A stretch of 26,332 nt of DNA, from positions 1 through 26,332 of the forward strand of contig PXSV01000044.1 in NCBI GenBank assembly GCA_003022685.1, given 5' to 3'. The position numbers and the translations under genes were made by a program. Source of the stretch: Halobacteriales archaeon SW_9_67_24. GTDB lineage: Archaea; Halobacteriota; Halobacteria; Halobacteriales; Halococcaceae. How positions within the stretch are numbered: the stretch's first letter is position 1; every line of letters starts with the position of its first letter. Below are positions 7,501 to 15,185 of the stretch, piece by piece. Below the pieces are notes generated by a model. It saw only the letters and a list, made by a program, of their open reading frames with translations, did not search any database and was not told where the DNA came from.

Positions 7501-9543
7501 GGCGACGCACCTGACGATCGGACCGATGCCGGAATCGACGGCGCGACACGACGCACAGTGCTGAAAGCGACTGCCGGAACGCTCGGCGTCGCGTCGATGG
7601 GCTCGGCGAGCGCCCACGACTGGGGCGGCACCAGCTCGACCGCCAGCGGCGACAACACCGGCGGGACCCACTCCCGGACCGACACGCTCGACACCTCGAA
7701 GAACGCGGGGATCGTCGGGTATCACAGTCTCGGCGGCGTCGGATCGGCGCGAACCGCCGGTCGACCCGAGGACCCCCACTACGGCGCGGTCACGGAGATC
7801 CGGACCCACGGCGACTACGCCTACGTGGGCGTGTTCTCCTCGGACAGCCCGACACCGGGACGGGGGATGGCGATCGTCGACATCAGCGACTTCAACCGGG
7901 CGGAGACCCAGGCCGAGCTGGACAACGCTTCGCTCTCGGTGGTGTCCTTCCTCCGGAAAAACAACACCGGCGTCGCCGTGATGGACGTGAAGGTGGCGGA
8001 CGACGGGCAGTTCGTCTTCCTCGGCACGCAGCCGTACACGGCGCTGTTCACTGACGAGGCCAAGGACCCGACGCCGACGACGAACAACAACAGCGAGACC
8101 GTCGCGCCGGGCGGCGTCGTCGCGGTCGACGTCTCGGACAAGGGCAACCCCGAAACCGTCGGTCTCTTCGAGGTTTCGGGCACGGGCATCCACAACACCT
8201 TCCACCACCGCATCGGCGGCCAGGACTACGTCTTCGCTATCCACGACCTGAACGACGGCACCGAGGGGATGTACGTCTTCGAGTTCGATCGGACGACTGG
8301 TCAGTTCACGGCGGTCAACCGCTGGACCGACGCCGGCGACCTCGCGCAGGGCGACACTGATACGGCAACGAAGTACATCCACGACGTCGAGGTCCAGGAC
8401 GATCCGAAAACCGGAACGCCGACGGCGTACCTCTCGTACTGGGATCTCGGCCTCCAGGTGCTCGATCTCTCGAACCCGGCGGACATCACCCAGGTCGGTC
8501 ACTTCGGGATGGGATCGTGTCACTTCGCCTCACCCGCGCCCGACCTCGTCGACGGCGAGCGCCGCTGCATCGCCAGCCAGGAAATCCCGGCGAGTGATAC
8601 GGGTACTGGCACGGTGCATCTCCTCGATGCCGAGGGGATCTACGCGGATGAGGGAATCACCGAACTCGAGGAGCTCGACGTCTGGGAGTGGCAGAACGAG
8701 TCGATGGACGACGTCGACGAGATCGATTTCCAGAACTTCACCCTCAGTCCCCACAACTCCGACCTCGCGAAACACGTGACCCAGGACCCCGACACCGGCG
8801 CGGTGACCGAGGAGTACTGGGTCCACCAGGCCCACTACCACGGCGGCGTCCACTACCTCCAGATCGATCCTGCAAACGGAACGCTGACCCAGCAGGGCTA
8901 CTCCCGGCCGGTCTACGAGGGCGTTCCGGACGACTCGAAGATGACCGGGCTGAGTTCGGTTACGCCGAACGTCTGGGGTGCGGTCCAGTCCAACGGCGTC
9001 ACGTTCGCGTCGGACATCAACCAGGGCGTCCACGCGATCAAACACGACGACATCCCGGTGACCGGGCCGACGCCGATCGTCGACGTCACCCGATCGGACG
9101 ACGGGTCGGCGTTCACCGGCGGCCAGACCAACCAGGTCGACCTCTCGATCCGGTTCACCGACGAGCCCGTGTTGCTCCGCGATCGGCTCCCGAAGGCGTG
9201 GTCGGTCGTCGCGGGCGACGACAACGAAACCTACGAGGCTGGCGGAGCCCGGATCGTGGAGTTCGCCGCGACCGCCAGCGAATCGGACGAAACCAGGACG
9301 TACTTCGCGGAGGCTCCCTCGGGAGCCGGCGCAACTGGCGAGTACACGTTCGGCCCGGTCGAGTTCAGCGCCGACGGCGGCGAGACGTGGCACGCGGTGC
9401 CCGGGACGACCGAGACCAATACCGTCGTCGGGACGAGCACGAGCCTGACGCTCGGGGCCGTCGCTGGCGGCGGCGGCGCGTTCTACCGTTACCGCGAGGC
9501 GCTTGCCGAGCGCCTCGGTGGAGTACTCGGCCGCGAGGACTGA
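7498..9543 (+). CDS. Tat-exported beta-propeller (LVIVD-repeat type) protein with the FT-GQTN C-terminal module
   Basis: 681 residues. Tat signal: TRRTVLK around 17-23, weak hydrophobic core, SASA cleavage near 39. Residues 70-525 carry repeats of the type MAIVDISD, VVAVDVSDKGNPE, LQVLDLSNPADITQVG and THGDYAYVGVF, typical of LVIVD beta-propellers, which are usually surface binding or scaffold proteins. Several clustered histidines (HNTFHHR, HDVEV, HQAHYHGGVHYL) sit where propellers often bind metal at the central channel. No protease triad is present. The C-terminus holds the module also found on the neighbouring proteases (about 532-650, FTGGQTN at 539-545, TETNTVVGTSTSL), followed here by an extra 31-residue tail (TLGAVAGGGGAFYRYREAL then charged) that could be a weak membrane anchor. 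Function unknown; co-occurrence with the proteases suggests a shared location. Confidence 0.85.
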   Translation: MGDAPDDRTDAGIDGATRRTVLKATAGTLGVASMGSASAHDWGGTSSTASGDNTGGTHSRTDTLDTSKNAGIVGYHSLGGVGSARTAGRPEDPHYGAVTEIRTHGDYAYVGVFSSDSPTPGRGMAIVDISDFNRAETQAELDNASLSVVSFLRKNNTGVAVMDVKVADDGQFVFLGTQPYTALFTDEAKDPTPTTNNNSETVAPGGVVAVDVSDKGNPETVGLFEVSGTGIHNTFHHRIGGQDYVFAIHDLNDGTEGMYVFEFDRTTGQFTAVNRWTDAGDLAQGDTDTATKYIHDVEVQDDPKTGTPTAYLSYWDLGLQVLDLSNPADITQVGHFGMGSCHFASPAPDLVDGERRCIASQEIPASDTGTGTVHLLDAEGIYADEGITELEELDVWEWQNESMDDVDEIDFQNFTLSPHNSDLAKHVTQDPDTGAVTEEYWVHQAHYHGGVHYLQIDPANGTLTQQGYSRPVYEGVPDDSKMTGLSSVTPNVWGAVQSNGVTFASDINQGVHAIKHDDIPVTGPTPIVDVTRSDDGSAFTGGQTNQVDLSIRFTDEPVLLRDRLPKAWSVVAGDDNETYEAGGARIVEFAATASESDETRTYFAEAPSGAGATGEYTFGPVEFSADGGETWHAVPGTTETNTVVGTSTSLTLGAVAGGGGAFYRYREALAERLGGVLGRED

Positions 9544-9651
9544 GCCCGACACCGTGTTCCATCGATTCCGACGACGGTTCGCCCGCGCCGATCCCGGCGA
9601 GTGTGGTGGCCGAGCCGGAAGACACACGCCGTCTACGATCGAGTGAAACCC

Positions 9652-10917
9652 ATGAACCGCCGTCGGATGTTGCAAGCGGGTGCTGGATTTCTCACGACCG
9701 GGCTCGCTGGCTGTACGGGTAGTGATTCGGCCGGCGAGAGCGGGACGGAGGCAAGGGGTTCGACCGAGAGAACGTCCGCGACAGCCACGGCGTCCGGCGG
9801 GGAGGCTCCCGAGGGCGTTTACGTCCAGTCGTTCCGGGAGGACATGTACGTCGTCGGCGCGGGCGGCGGGCGTAGAGGGAGCGAGACGGGGACGGCGGAC
9901 GGGACGTCCAGGAAGACCGACGGGGCGAACACCACGGCTGGCACGTCGGGTGCGACCGTCTCGGCCGGCACGCCGAGTCCGAGCGAAACGGCCAGCACGA
10001 ACAGTGCCGACGGCGTGGGAACGGCGGCGATGCCGGTGGCGGGCGACTACCGGTTCGGACTGATGTACGCCGCACCGCACGTCTTCTGGACCGTCAACGG
10101 CGACGAGCGCTCGAAGGCCACGATCGAGGAAGGCGACTCGCTACACCTCATGAGCGTGGTCTGGGACCCGGAGACCCGGACGGTGTTGCCCGACACCGGG
10201 CTCTCGGTCGAGATCAGTCGGGACGGCGAACTCGTGAGCGAGGAGGTCATCTACCCGATGCTCTCCCAGCGAATGGGGTTTCACTACGGCGCGAACTTCT
10301 CGCTGCCTGGCGACGGCACCTACACCGCGCGGCTCTCGGTCGGTGGCACGAACGTCCGGCGAGCGGGTGCGTTCGAGGGCCGGTTCGCGGAGCCGGCGAG
10401 CGTCGAGGTCGAGTTCCCGTTTACCGAGGCGACCCGCGAACAGGTGTCCTCGCCGCCGGCCCCGAACGCGGGCGAGCCCGGTGCGATCGCCCCGATGAAG
10501 ATGCCGGCGCTCCCGACGGCCCGCGCGCCCGCACCGGGAGACCTGCCCGGAACGGTTCGGGGAACCGCCGAAAGCGGCGACGCGAAGCTCGTCGTCACTA
10601 CCCTCGACGCGCCACCGGCGGGCATCGAGGGCGAGGGGCAGTATCTCGCCGTCTCGGCGCGCACGCCCTACAACGGGCTCGTCCTGCCGGCGATGGCGCT
10701 CTCGGGGACGCTCACGGGGGACGACGAGACGACCTTCGAGGGGGCGCTGGAGCGCACTCTCGATCCCGCCCTCGGGTATCACTACGGGGCGGTCATCGGG
10801 AGCGTCGAATCGGGCGACGGCCTCACGCTCTCCGTCGGAACGCCCCCACAGGTCGCGCGTCACAAGGGGTACGAAACCGCGTTTCTCGACATGCCCGACG
10901 CCGAGCTGACGCTGTGA
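9652..10917 (+). CDS. Tat lipoprotein, Tp34/P19-like metal-binding fold (probable)
   Basis: 421 residues. MNRRRMLQAG with a lipobox LAGC (Cys21) marks a Tat-exported lipoprotein anchored outside the membrane. A Ser/Thr/Gly linker (22-55 and 70-125) is interrupted by VYVQSFREDMYVVG, a segment conserved in haloarchaeal relatives. Residues 128-258 (MYAAPHVFWTV, HLMSVVWDPETRTVLPD, YPMLSQRMGFHYGANF) resemble the Tp34/P19 'iron transport' family, with His143, Met203, Met208 and His211 as plausible metal ligands. A second, weaker copy spans about 308-415 and repeats the YHYGA signature (His377), so the protein may be an internal duplication. It lies 108 nt after the propeller gene without a clear promoter, so it may share that transcript. 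The family call rests on remembered motif similarity; iron or copper binding is inference. Confidence 0.65.
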   Translation: MNRRRMLQAGAGFLTTGLAGCTGSDSAGESGTEARGSTERTSATATASGGEAPEGVYVQSFREDMYVVGAGGGRRGSETGTADGTSRKTDGANTTAGTSGATVSAGTPSPSETASTNSADGVGTAAMPVAGDYRFGLMYAAPHVFWTVNGDERSKATIEEGDSLHLMSVVWDPETRTVLPDTGLSVEISRDGELVSEEVIYPMLSQRMGFHYGANFSLPGDGTYTARLSVGGTNVRRAGAFEGRFAEPASVEVEFPFTEATREQVSSPPAPNAGEPGAIAPMKMPALPTARAPAPGDLPGTVRGTAESGDAKLVVTTLDAPPAGIEGEGQYLAVSARTPYNGLVLPAMALSGTLTGDDETTFEGALERTLDPALGYHYGAVIGSVESGDGLTLSVGTPPQVARHKGYETAFLDMPDAELTL

Positions 10918-10920
10918 CTG

Positions 10921-10955
10921 CGTTTCCGTCTCACGGGTCGTCGTGAGCTGAAACG
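10921..10955. terminator. Hairpin between convergent genes, possible bidirectional terminator
   Basis: The 84-nt gap between two converging genes contains CGTTTC (10921-10926) pairing with GAAACG (10950-10955) and, nested inside, CTCACG (10930-10935) pairing with CGTGAG (10942-10947), loop GGTCGT. Position supports a termination role; archaeal hairpin terminators are not well established. Confidence 0.4.
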
Positions 10956-11001
10956 ACGGAAGCCGCGGTTGGGCGTAGTCAGGTGATCGTCTCCGTGTCC
11001 G

Positions 11002-13413
11002 CTATACGTTCGTGTCCTCGCCGACGACGTAGTTGGTGTCGATGCCGGCGAACTCGTCGACCGGCTTGTCGACGCCGGCGTCCGTCCGGGCGTGGGCCGG
11101 ACCGAACGTGTACGTCCCCGTGTTCTCGGTCCCGGAGGGTGCCTCGGCGAAGTACTCGAACGTTGTGTCCCCGTCGGTCACCTCGGGGGCGGTGACCGAG
11201 CCGAAGTAGACCCGCTTCGCGCCGTCGGTCTCTTCGACGCGCTCCACGTCGCCGTACTCCGTGCGCACGTCCCACGCGCTCGGCACGACGCCCCAGACCT
11301 CGGTGGCGTCGTGTGAGAGGTCCGAGACGGTGAGGGTCACCTGGTTGGTCTGGCCGCCGGTGAACGCCGACCCGTCGTCGCTGCGCGAGCCGCTCGCCGA
11401 CAGCGCGGTGATGGTCGTCTTCTCGGCCGGATCGACCAGCGCGTCCTGGCCGGTCTGGAGGTCGGCGACGGTGGTCTCCCCGGCGGCCAGCTCCTCGGCG
11501 CTGTCGACGGCTGCCTCCGCATCGACGAACCCCGCGCCCGTGTTGTAGGCGTTGTAGTTCGGGTTGAAGTCGCGCGCCGTCGACTCCATGACCCGGATGA
11601 CGTCTGCGGGATCGGGGGAGTCACCCTCCGGATGGTTCGCGCGGTAGGCCTCGATGGCGAGCGCGCCGATGCCCGCCGCACCCGGACAGGCCATGCTCGT
11701 CCCCGACAGCCGGGTGTAGAACGCTTCGGTCCCGGAGCCGCCGTAGGTCGGGCCGAGCGGACCGAGCGCGTCGTACTTGTCGATGGTCGACATGACCGCG
11801 GTGCCGTGGGTGGAGAGGCTCGGCCGGAACAGCGTCACCGGCTCGACGCTCGCGAGATCGCCCTCGGGTTTGGCCTCCTGCTCCCACGTGATGGTGTACT
11901 CCCCGCTCGCCGAGAGCTCGGGTTCGAGTTCGACGTAGTACTTCTCGCCGCCGTCGACGTCGAAGGTGAGCGTGCGGTGCTGGTGGGGCGGCTCCTCGCC
12001 CATCATCGCGACGCGCTTGCCGCTCTCGTCGTAGACGGTCGTGCGGACCCACTGACCGTCGGGGGTGATCGAGAGGGTCAGCGAGACGACGTCGGCGTTT
12101 CCGTTCGTCTGGAGGATCTCGTAGGCAGCCCCCGCCTCCTCGTCGATGGCACCGATGCCGGGACTCGAATTGACGCCGGGACCGAACATCCCCGTCCGTC
12201 GGGGGTCGTTTGCCGGGATTGCGTAGGTGGTGCCGTTCTGGATCGCCCAGAACTTCCGGAGGTTCTCGAGTGTGGTTTCGCGGTTGTACTCGGGAGCGTC
12301 GCGGGGGAGCTCCCGGCCGCGCGAGGAGAAGTCGGCGATGGGGCGGTTCTCCGTGTTCTCCCTGGGGCTGATGGACTTCTCCGCGGCCGCAGCGCCCAGC
12401 ACGTGGGGAGCCTTGGCGAAGCGACTACTCGTACCGGTGCCCGATCCGTCGTTGCCCATCGCGAAGACGGGGAGGATGCCCTCCTCGAACGCCCGCCAGC
12501 TGGCGACGTTGACCGGGTCGTTGGGGTTGTACGGCATGTCGCGGGCGACCCCGTAGGAGTTCGACACCACGTCGGGAGAGAAGTCGGGATCGGCCTTCGC
12601 GCGCCCGAGCATGTGGTTCCACGCCGCGACGACGTACGGCAGGTAGACCGACCGCGTTGTCGAGTAGCCGGTGAGGGTGACCGCCGGGGCCATCCCGGAG
12701 TACTCGCCCTCGACGCTGCCGGAGCCGTCGCCGCCGACGATGCCGGCACAGTGGGTTCCGTGGCCCAGCTGGTCGGTGTCGCCCGGTGCGGCGTCGACCC
12801 ATAGCGGGTCGCGCGAGCCGACGCCCTCGTCGACGAACCGGTAGTTGGCCTCGACGCGGCCTTCGAGTCCGGGATGGGAGGCGTCGATCCCGGAGTCGAT
12901 GACGACCACGTGGGCGTCCTCGCCGACGTAGCCCAACTCCTCGCCGTTCCGGACGTCGTCGATCGCCATCGATGTCCGCGAGGTCTCGTCGTTGTACCAC
13001 TCCAGCTCCTCGGAGCGCTTCACCCGACGGACGCTCCCCCAGTCGGCGACCGTCTTCACCTGATCGGGATCGAGGAACGTCCACGCGATGGCGAGGTGGT
13101 CGAACACCCGATACCCCTTCGCGAGCGAGAGCGTATCGAGGCGCTCCGCGTTCTCGGCGCTGTCGAAGACGACGAGTGCCTCCTGGAGCCCGCCCGAGAG
13201 GTCGAACGCGTCGTCGACGACCGAGGTATCAGTTGCCGCCGCAGTCCCCGCACTCCCGAAGGGAACCAGCGAGGCCATCCCCGCTGCACCGGCGGCCTTC
13301 ATCACCGAGCGCCGCGAGAGCCCGCTGGAGCCGTCGTCGCGGTCGCCCCGTCCGTCGACGTGTCGCTGTTCGAGCCGCTCGTCGGTCGTTCCGGAGCCGC
13401 TGTCTCGTGCCAT
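11002..13413 (-). CDS. Tat-exported subtilisin-like (S8) protease with N-terminal propeptide and the FT-GQTN C-terminal module
   Basis: 803 residues from the ATG at 13413. Tat signal SRRSVMK (33-39) with cleavage after about 58-60. An I9-like propeptide (about 75-140, LVVFDSAENAERLDTLSLAKGY...) should chaperone and inhibit the enzyme. Triad: Asp173 (VIDSGID), His218 (GHGTHCAG) and Ser573 (GTSMACPG); oxyanion Asn321 (AMGND). Between the FSSRG motif (362-366) and the active Ser lies an inserted beta-sandwich (about 428-515), a different insertion point from the other complete protease in this window. The shared module occupies 674-803 (FTGGQTN 684-690, ending DTNYVVGEDTNV). The longer open frame to 13566 lacks the family N-terminus and is rejected. 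It faces a degraded paralogue head-to-head. Extracellular protein degradation is the likely role. Confidence 0.92.
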   Translation of the reverse strand: MARDSGSGTTDERLEQRHVDGRGDRDDGSSGLSRRSVMKAAGAAGMASLVPFGSAGTAAATDTSVVDDAFDLSGGLQEALVVFDSAENAERLDTLSLAKGYRVFDHLAIAWTFLDPDQVKTVADWGSVRRVKRSEELEWYNDETSRTSMAIDDVRNGEELGYVGEDAHVVVIDSGIDASHPGLEGRVEANYRFVDEGVGSRDPLWVDAAPGDTDQLGHGTHCAGIVGGDGSGSVEGEYSGMAPAVTLTGYSTTRSVYLPYVVAAWNHMLGRAKADPDFSPDVVSNSYGVARDMPYNPNDPVNVASWRAFEEGILPVFAMGNDGSGTGTSSRFAKAPHVLGAAAAEKSISPRENTENRPIADFSSRGRELPRDAPEYNRETTLENLRKFWAIQNGTTYAIPANDPRRTGMFGPGVNSSPGIGAIDEEAGAAYEILQTNGNADVVSLTLSITPDGQWVRTTVYDESGKRVAMMGEEPPHQHRTLTFDVDGGEKYYVELEPELSASGEYTITWEQEAKPEGDLASVEPVTLFRPSLSTHGTAVMSTIDKYDALGPLGPTYGGSGTEAFYTRLSGTSMACPGAAGIGALAIEAYRANHPEGDSPDPADVIRVMESTARDFNPNYNAYNTGAGFVDAEAAVDSAEELAAGETTVADLQTGQDALVDPAEKTTITALSASGSRSDDGSAFTGGQTNQVTLTVSDLSHDATEVWGVVPSAWDVRTEYGDVERVEETDGAKRVYFGSVTAPEVTDGDTTFEYFAEAPSGTENTGTYTFGPAHARTDAGVDKPVDEFAGIDTNYVVGEDTNV

Positions 13414-13660
13414 ACCCTCCGTACCGAACCCCACATCAAGAATCGCGGCCCTAACTAGATAGCCCGACACCGATCGAATCGGCCCGACGCGCGTCGAGCG
13501 TTCGTCGGGCAAGTGTACGCACCGGCCATCATCGCGTCCGGATCGGACGGTCACCGCGGTGACCACTCCCTTCGAAGTAGGCCTTGTGTTCTTGTAGAAC
13601 GTCGCCGATAGAATCGCTCATGCAGGAACCAGGCTCGACCGGGAACGGGAACTCGACCGC

Positions 13661-14599
13661 GCGAAGGCCCCGTGGGTGGTCGGCGTCGCGGCGACCGACG
13701 ACGATGCCAAGGTCACGAGCTTCTCCTCTCGGGGACGCAAACCGAGCTACAACGGCGTGACGAACTACGACCGGCGGGAGGTGCTCGCAAACACCCGCGA
13801 TCACTACGAGAACGGCGGCGGGTCCGGTCCCTTCGGGATCTACCGCAACGGCGTCGGCGCGAACGGCAACAGCGTCGTGAGCACGATGGCTCCGAACGAC
13901 CCGCTGCGGGGCACCGACAACGGCGACAACGAGAGCCTCGCGCGGCCCTACTACGCGGCGATCTCGGGCACGTCGATGTCGTGTTCCATGACGGCGTGCG
14001 TCACCGCGCTCATCAACGACGCCTACAGGCAGAACAACGGCGAGTTCCCCGCACCGATCGACGTGCTCAATACCCTCGAAGCCACCGCCCGCGACGCCCG
14101 GACGGACCACAACCCGCACAATATCGGCGCGGGGTACATCGACGCCGATGCCGCCGTCGAGCGCCCCGAAGCAGCGAATCTCGCGGGCTTCGACGAGGTC
14201 GAACTCGCACGGAGTGGAGAAACGCCCGAGTTCGTGTTCACGCCGAACGGCTCGCGTGCCGACGACGGCTCGGTGTTCACCGCGGGCCAGACGAACCAGG
14301 TCGACATCACCCTGACCGAGACCGACACCGAGGCGGTCGTCCGTGACACTATCCCGTTCGGCTGAGGGGTCGTTGCTGGCGACAGCCACACGACGTATAC
14401 CGAGGACGGCGAGCGGTTCATCCAGTTCGACGCGGCGGCGAGCGCCAGCGAGACCCGGACGTACTTCGCCGAGGCACCGGGTTCCACGGGCGCATACGAG
14501 TTCGGTCCCGGCCGGGGCCAGGCAGCGAACGGGAGCACCGTGTTCTTCGACATCACGGACACCGAGACGAACGACGTCGGCGGCGTCGATACGTCGTAG
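13661..14599 (+). pseudogene. Degraded S8 protease: 5'-truncated, with a Trp-to-TGA nonsense codon in the FT-GQTN module
   Basis: The frame RAKAPWVVGVAATDDDAKVTSFSSRG starts where the intact neighbour reads RFAKAPHVLGAAAAEK; everything before it (signal, propeptide, Asp, His) is absent. The catalytic Ser is kept (AISGTSMSCSMT). The module begins NGSRADDGSVFTAGQTNQVD and reaches DTIPFG, then a TGA at 14363-14365, then continues in the same frame as GVVAGDSHTTYTEDG, ETRTYFAEAPGSTGAYEFGPG and TETNDVGGVDTS to a TAG at 14597-14599. The intact copies have Trp there (PKAWSVVAGD), so TGG became TGA. A fragment GSTGNGNST in another frame (13632-13660) may be the next piece upstream, one base out of frame. 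With no promoter, signal or complete triad it cannot be a working protease. Confidence 0.85.
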
Positions 14600-14630
14600 G
14601 CCAGTTGCCACGAGGAGTGTCGGCTCAGCA

Positions 14631-14648
14631 CTCGTCGTGAACGACGAG
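14631..14648. terminator. Short perfect hairpin downstream of the protease pseudogene
   Basis: CTCGTCGT-GA-ACGACGAG: eight paired bases with a 2-nt loop, 32 nt after the last stop codon. It may be the relic terminator of the broken gene. The rest of the 183-nt gap to the next gene shows only that gene's promoter. Confidence 0.35.
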
Positions 14649-14782
14649 CAGTTCGCGCCTACCGGCGTCACAAACGCGTCGTCGGTGTGAGCAGGAACGG
14701 AGAGACGGATTTCAGCGAGTTGTTGATTCGATCCACTTCGATCGCCGGTACACTTAGTGTTCTGCAGTTCGCAATCGGCGGC

Positions 14783-15157
14783 ATGCCCGAGAACCCGATC
14801 GAGACCGAAGAAGAAGAGATAGCAGCGGACGCGGCGTTCGTCCGCGGATCATCGACGGCGGCGAAGTCGTCGAAAAAGACGAGTCCGTCGGTGAGCACCG
14901 CCGAGTCAACGCAGTCGGCGGAGTCGGCGCGTGCGGCGGTGCTGTTCCGCCTGGTGGAGGGACCGATGGCACCGCAGGAGGCCAGTGAGGGGACGACCGT
15001 CAGCACCGGCCACGCCCACCGCACCCTGAACGAACTCGAAAAGCGTGACCTCGTCGAACTCCTCGTTCCCGAGGATGCATCCGACGGCCCGATCTTCGGG
15101 CTGACCGTCCAGGGCGAAAAAGTGACCTTCCACATCGAACGCCAGCAGCAGGCGTAG
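14783..15157 (+). CDS. Small winged-helix transcriptional regulator
   Basis: 124 residues. An acidic, Ser/Thr/Ala-rich and probably disordered N-terminus (1-48) precedes a compact winged-helix domain (about 49-118): ARAAVLFRLVEG, then TVSTGHAHRTLNELEKRDLVELL as the recognition helix and wing start, then IFGLTVQGEKVTFHIE as the wing strand. This resembles MarR/ArsR-like one-domain haloarchaeal regulators. No metal or ligand-binding residues stand out. The ATG at 14783 is preferred over 14687 because an ACTTAGT box lies about 28 nt upstream, giving a leaderless start. It converges on the S9 peptidase gene with a 28-nt gap. Regulated genes are unknown. Confidence 0.65.
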   Translation: MPENPIETEEEEIAADAAFVRGSSTAAKSSKKTSPSVSTAESTQSAESARAAVLFRLVEGPMAPQEASEGTTVSTGHAHRTLNELEKRDLVELLVPEDASDGPIFGLTVQGEKVTFHIERQQQA

Positions 15158-15185
15158 ATCGACTTGTCCGGCGTCGAAGCGGCGG

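Noticed and set aside
13529..13621. 30-codon minus-strand ORF MSDSIGDVLQEHKAYFEG...
   Set aside because: It reads like a real protein start but is too short, with no recognised family; mentioned only as a possible fragment at the protease breakpoint.
14363..14365. TGA as a recoded (selenocysteine or readthrough) codon
   Set aside because: The aligned residue in intact copies is Trp, the gene is already 5'-truncated and no recoding machinery is expected in haloarchaea, so a nonsense mutation is simpler.
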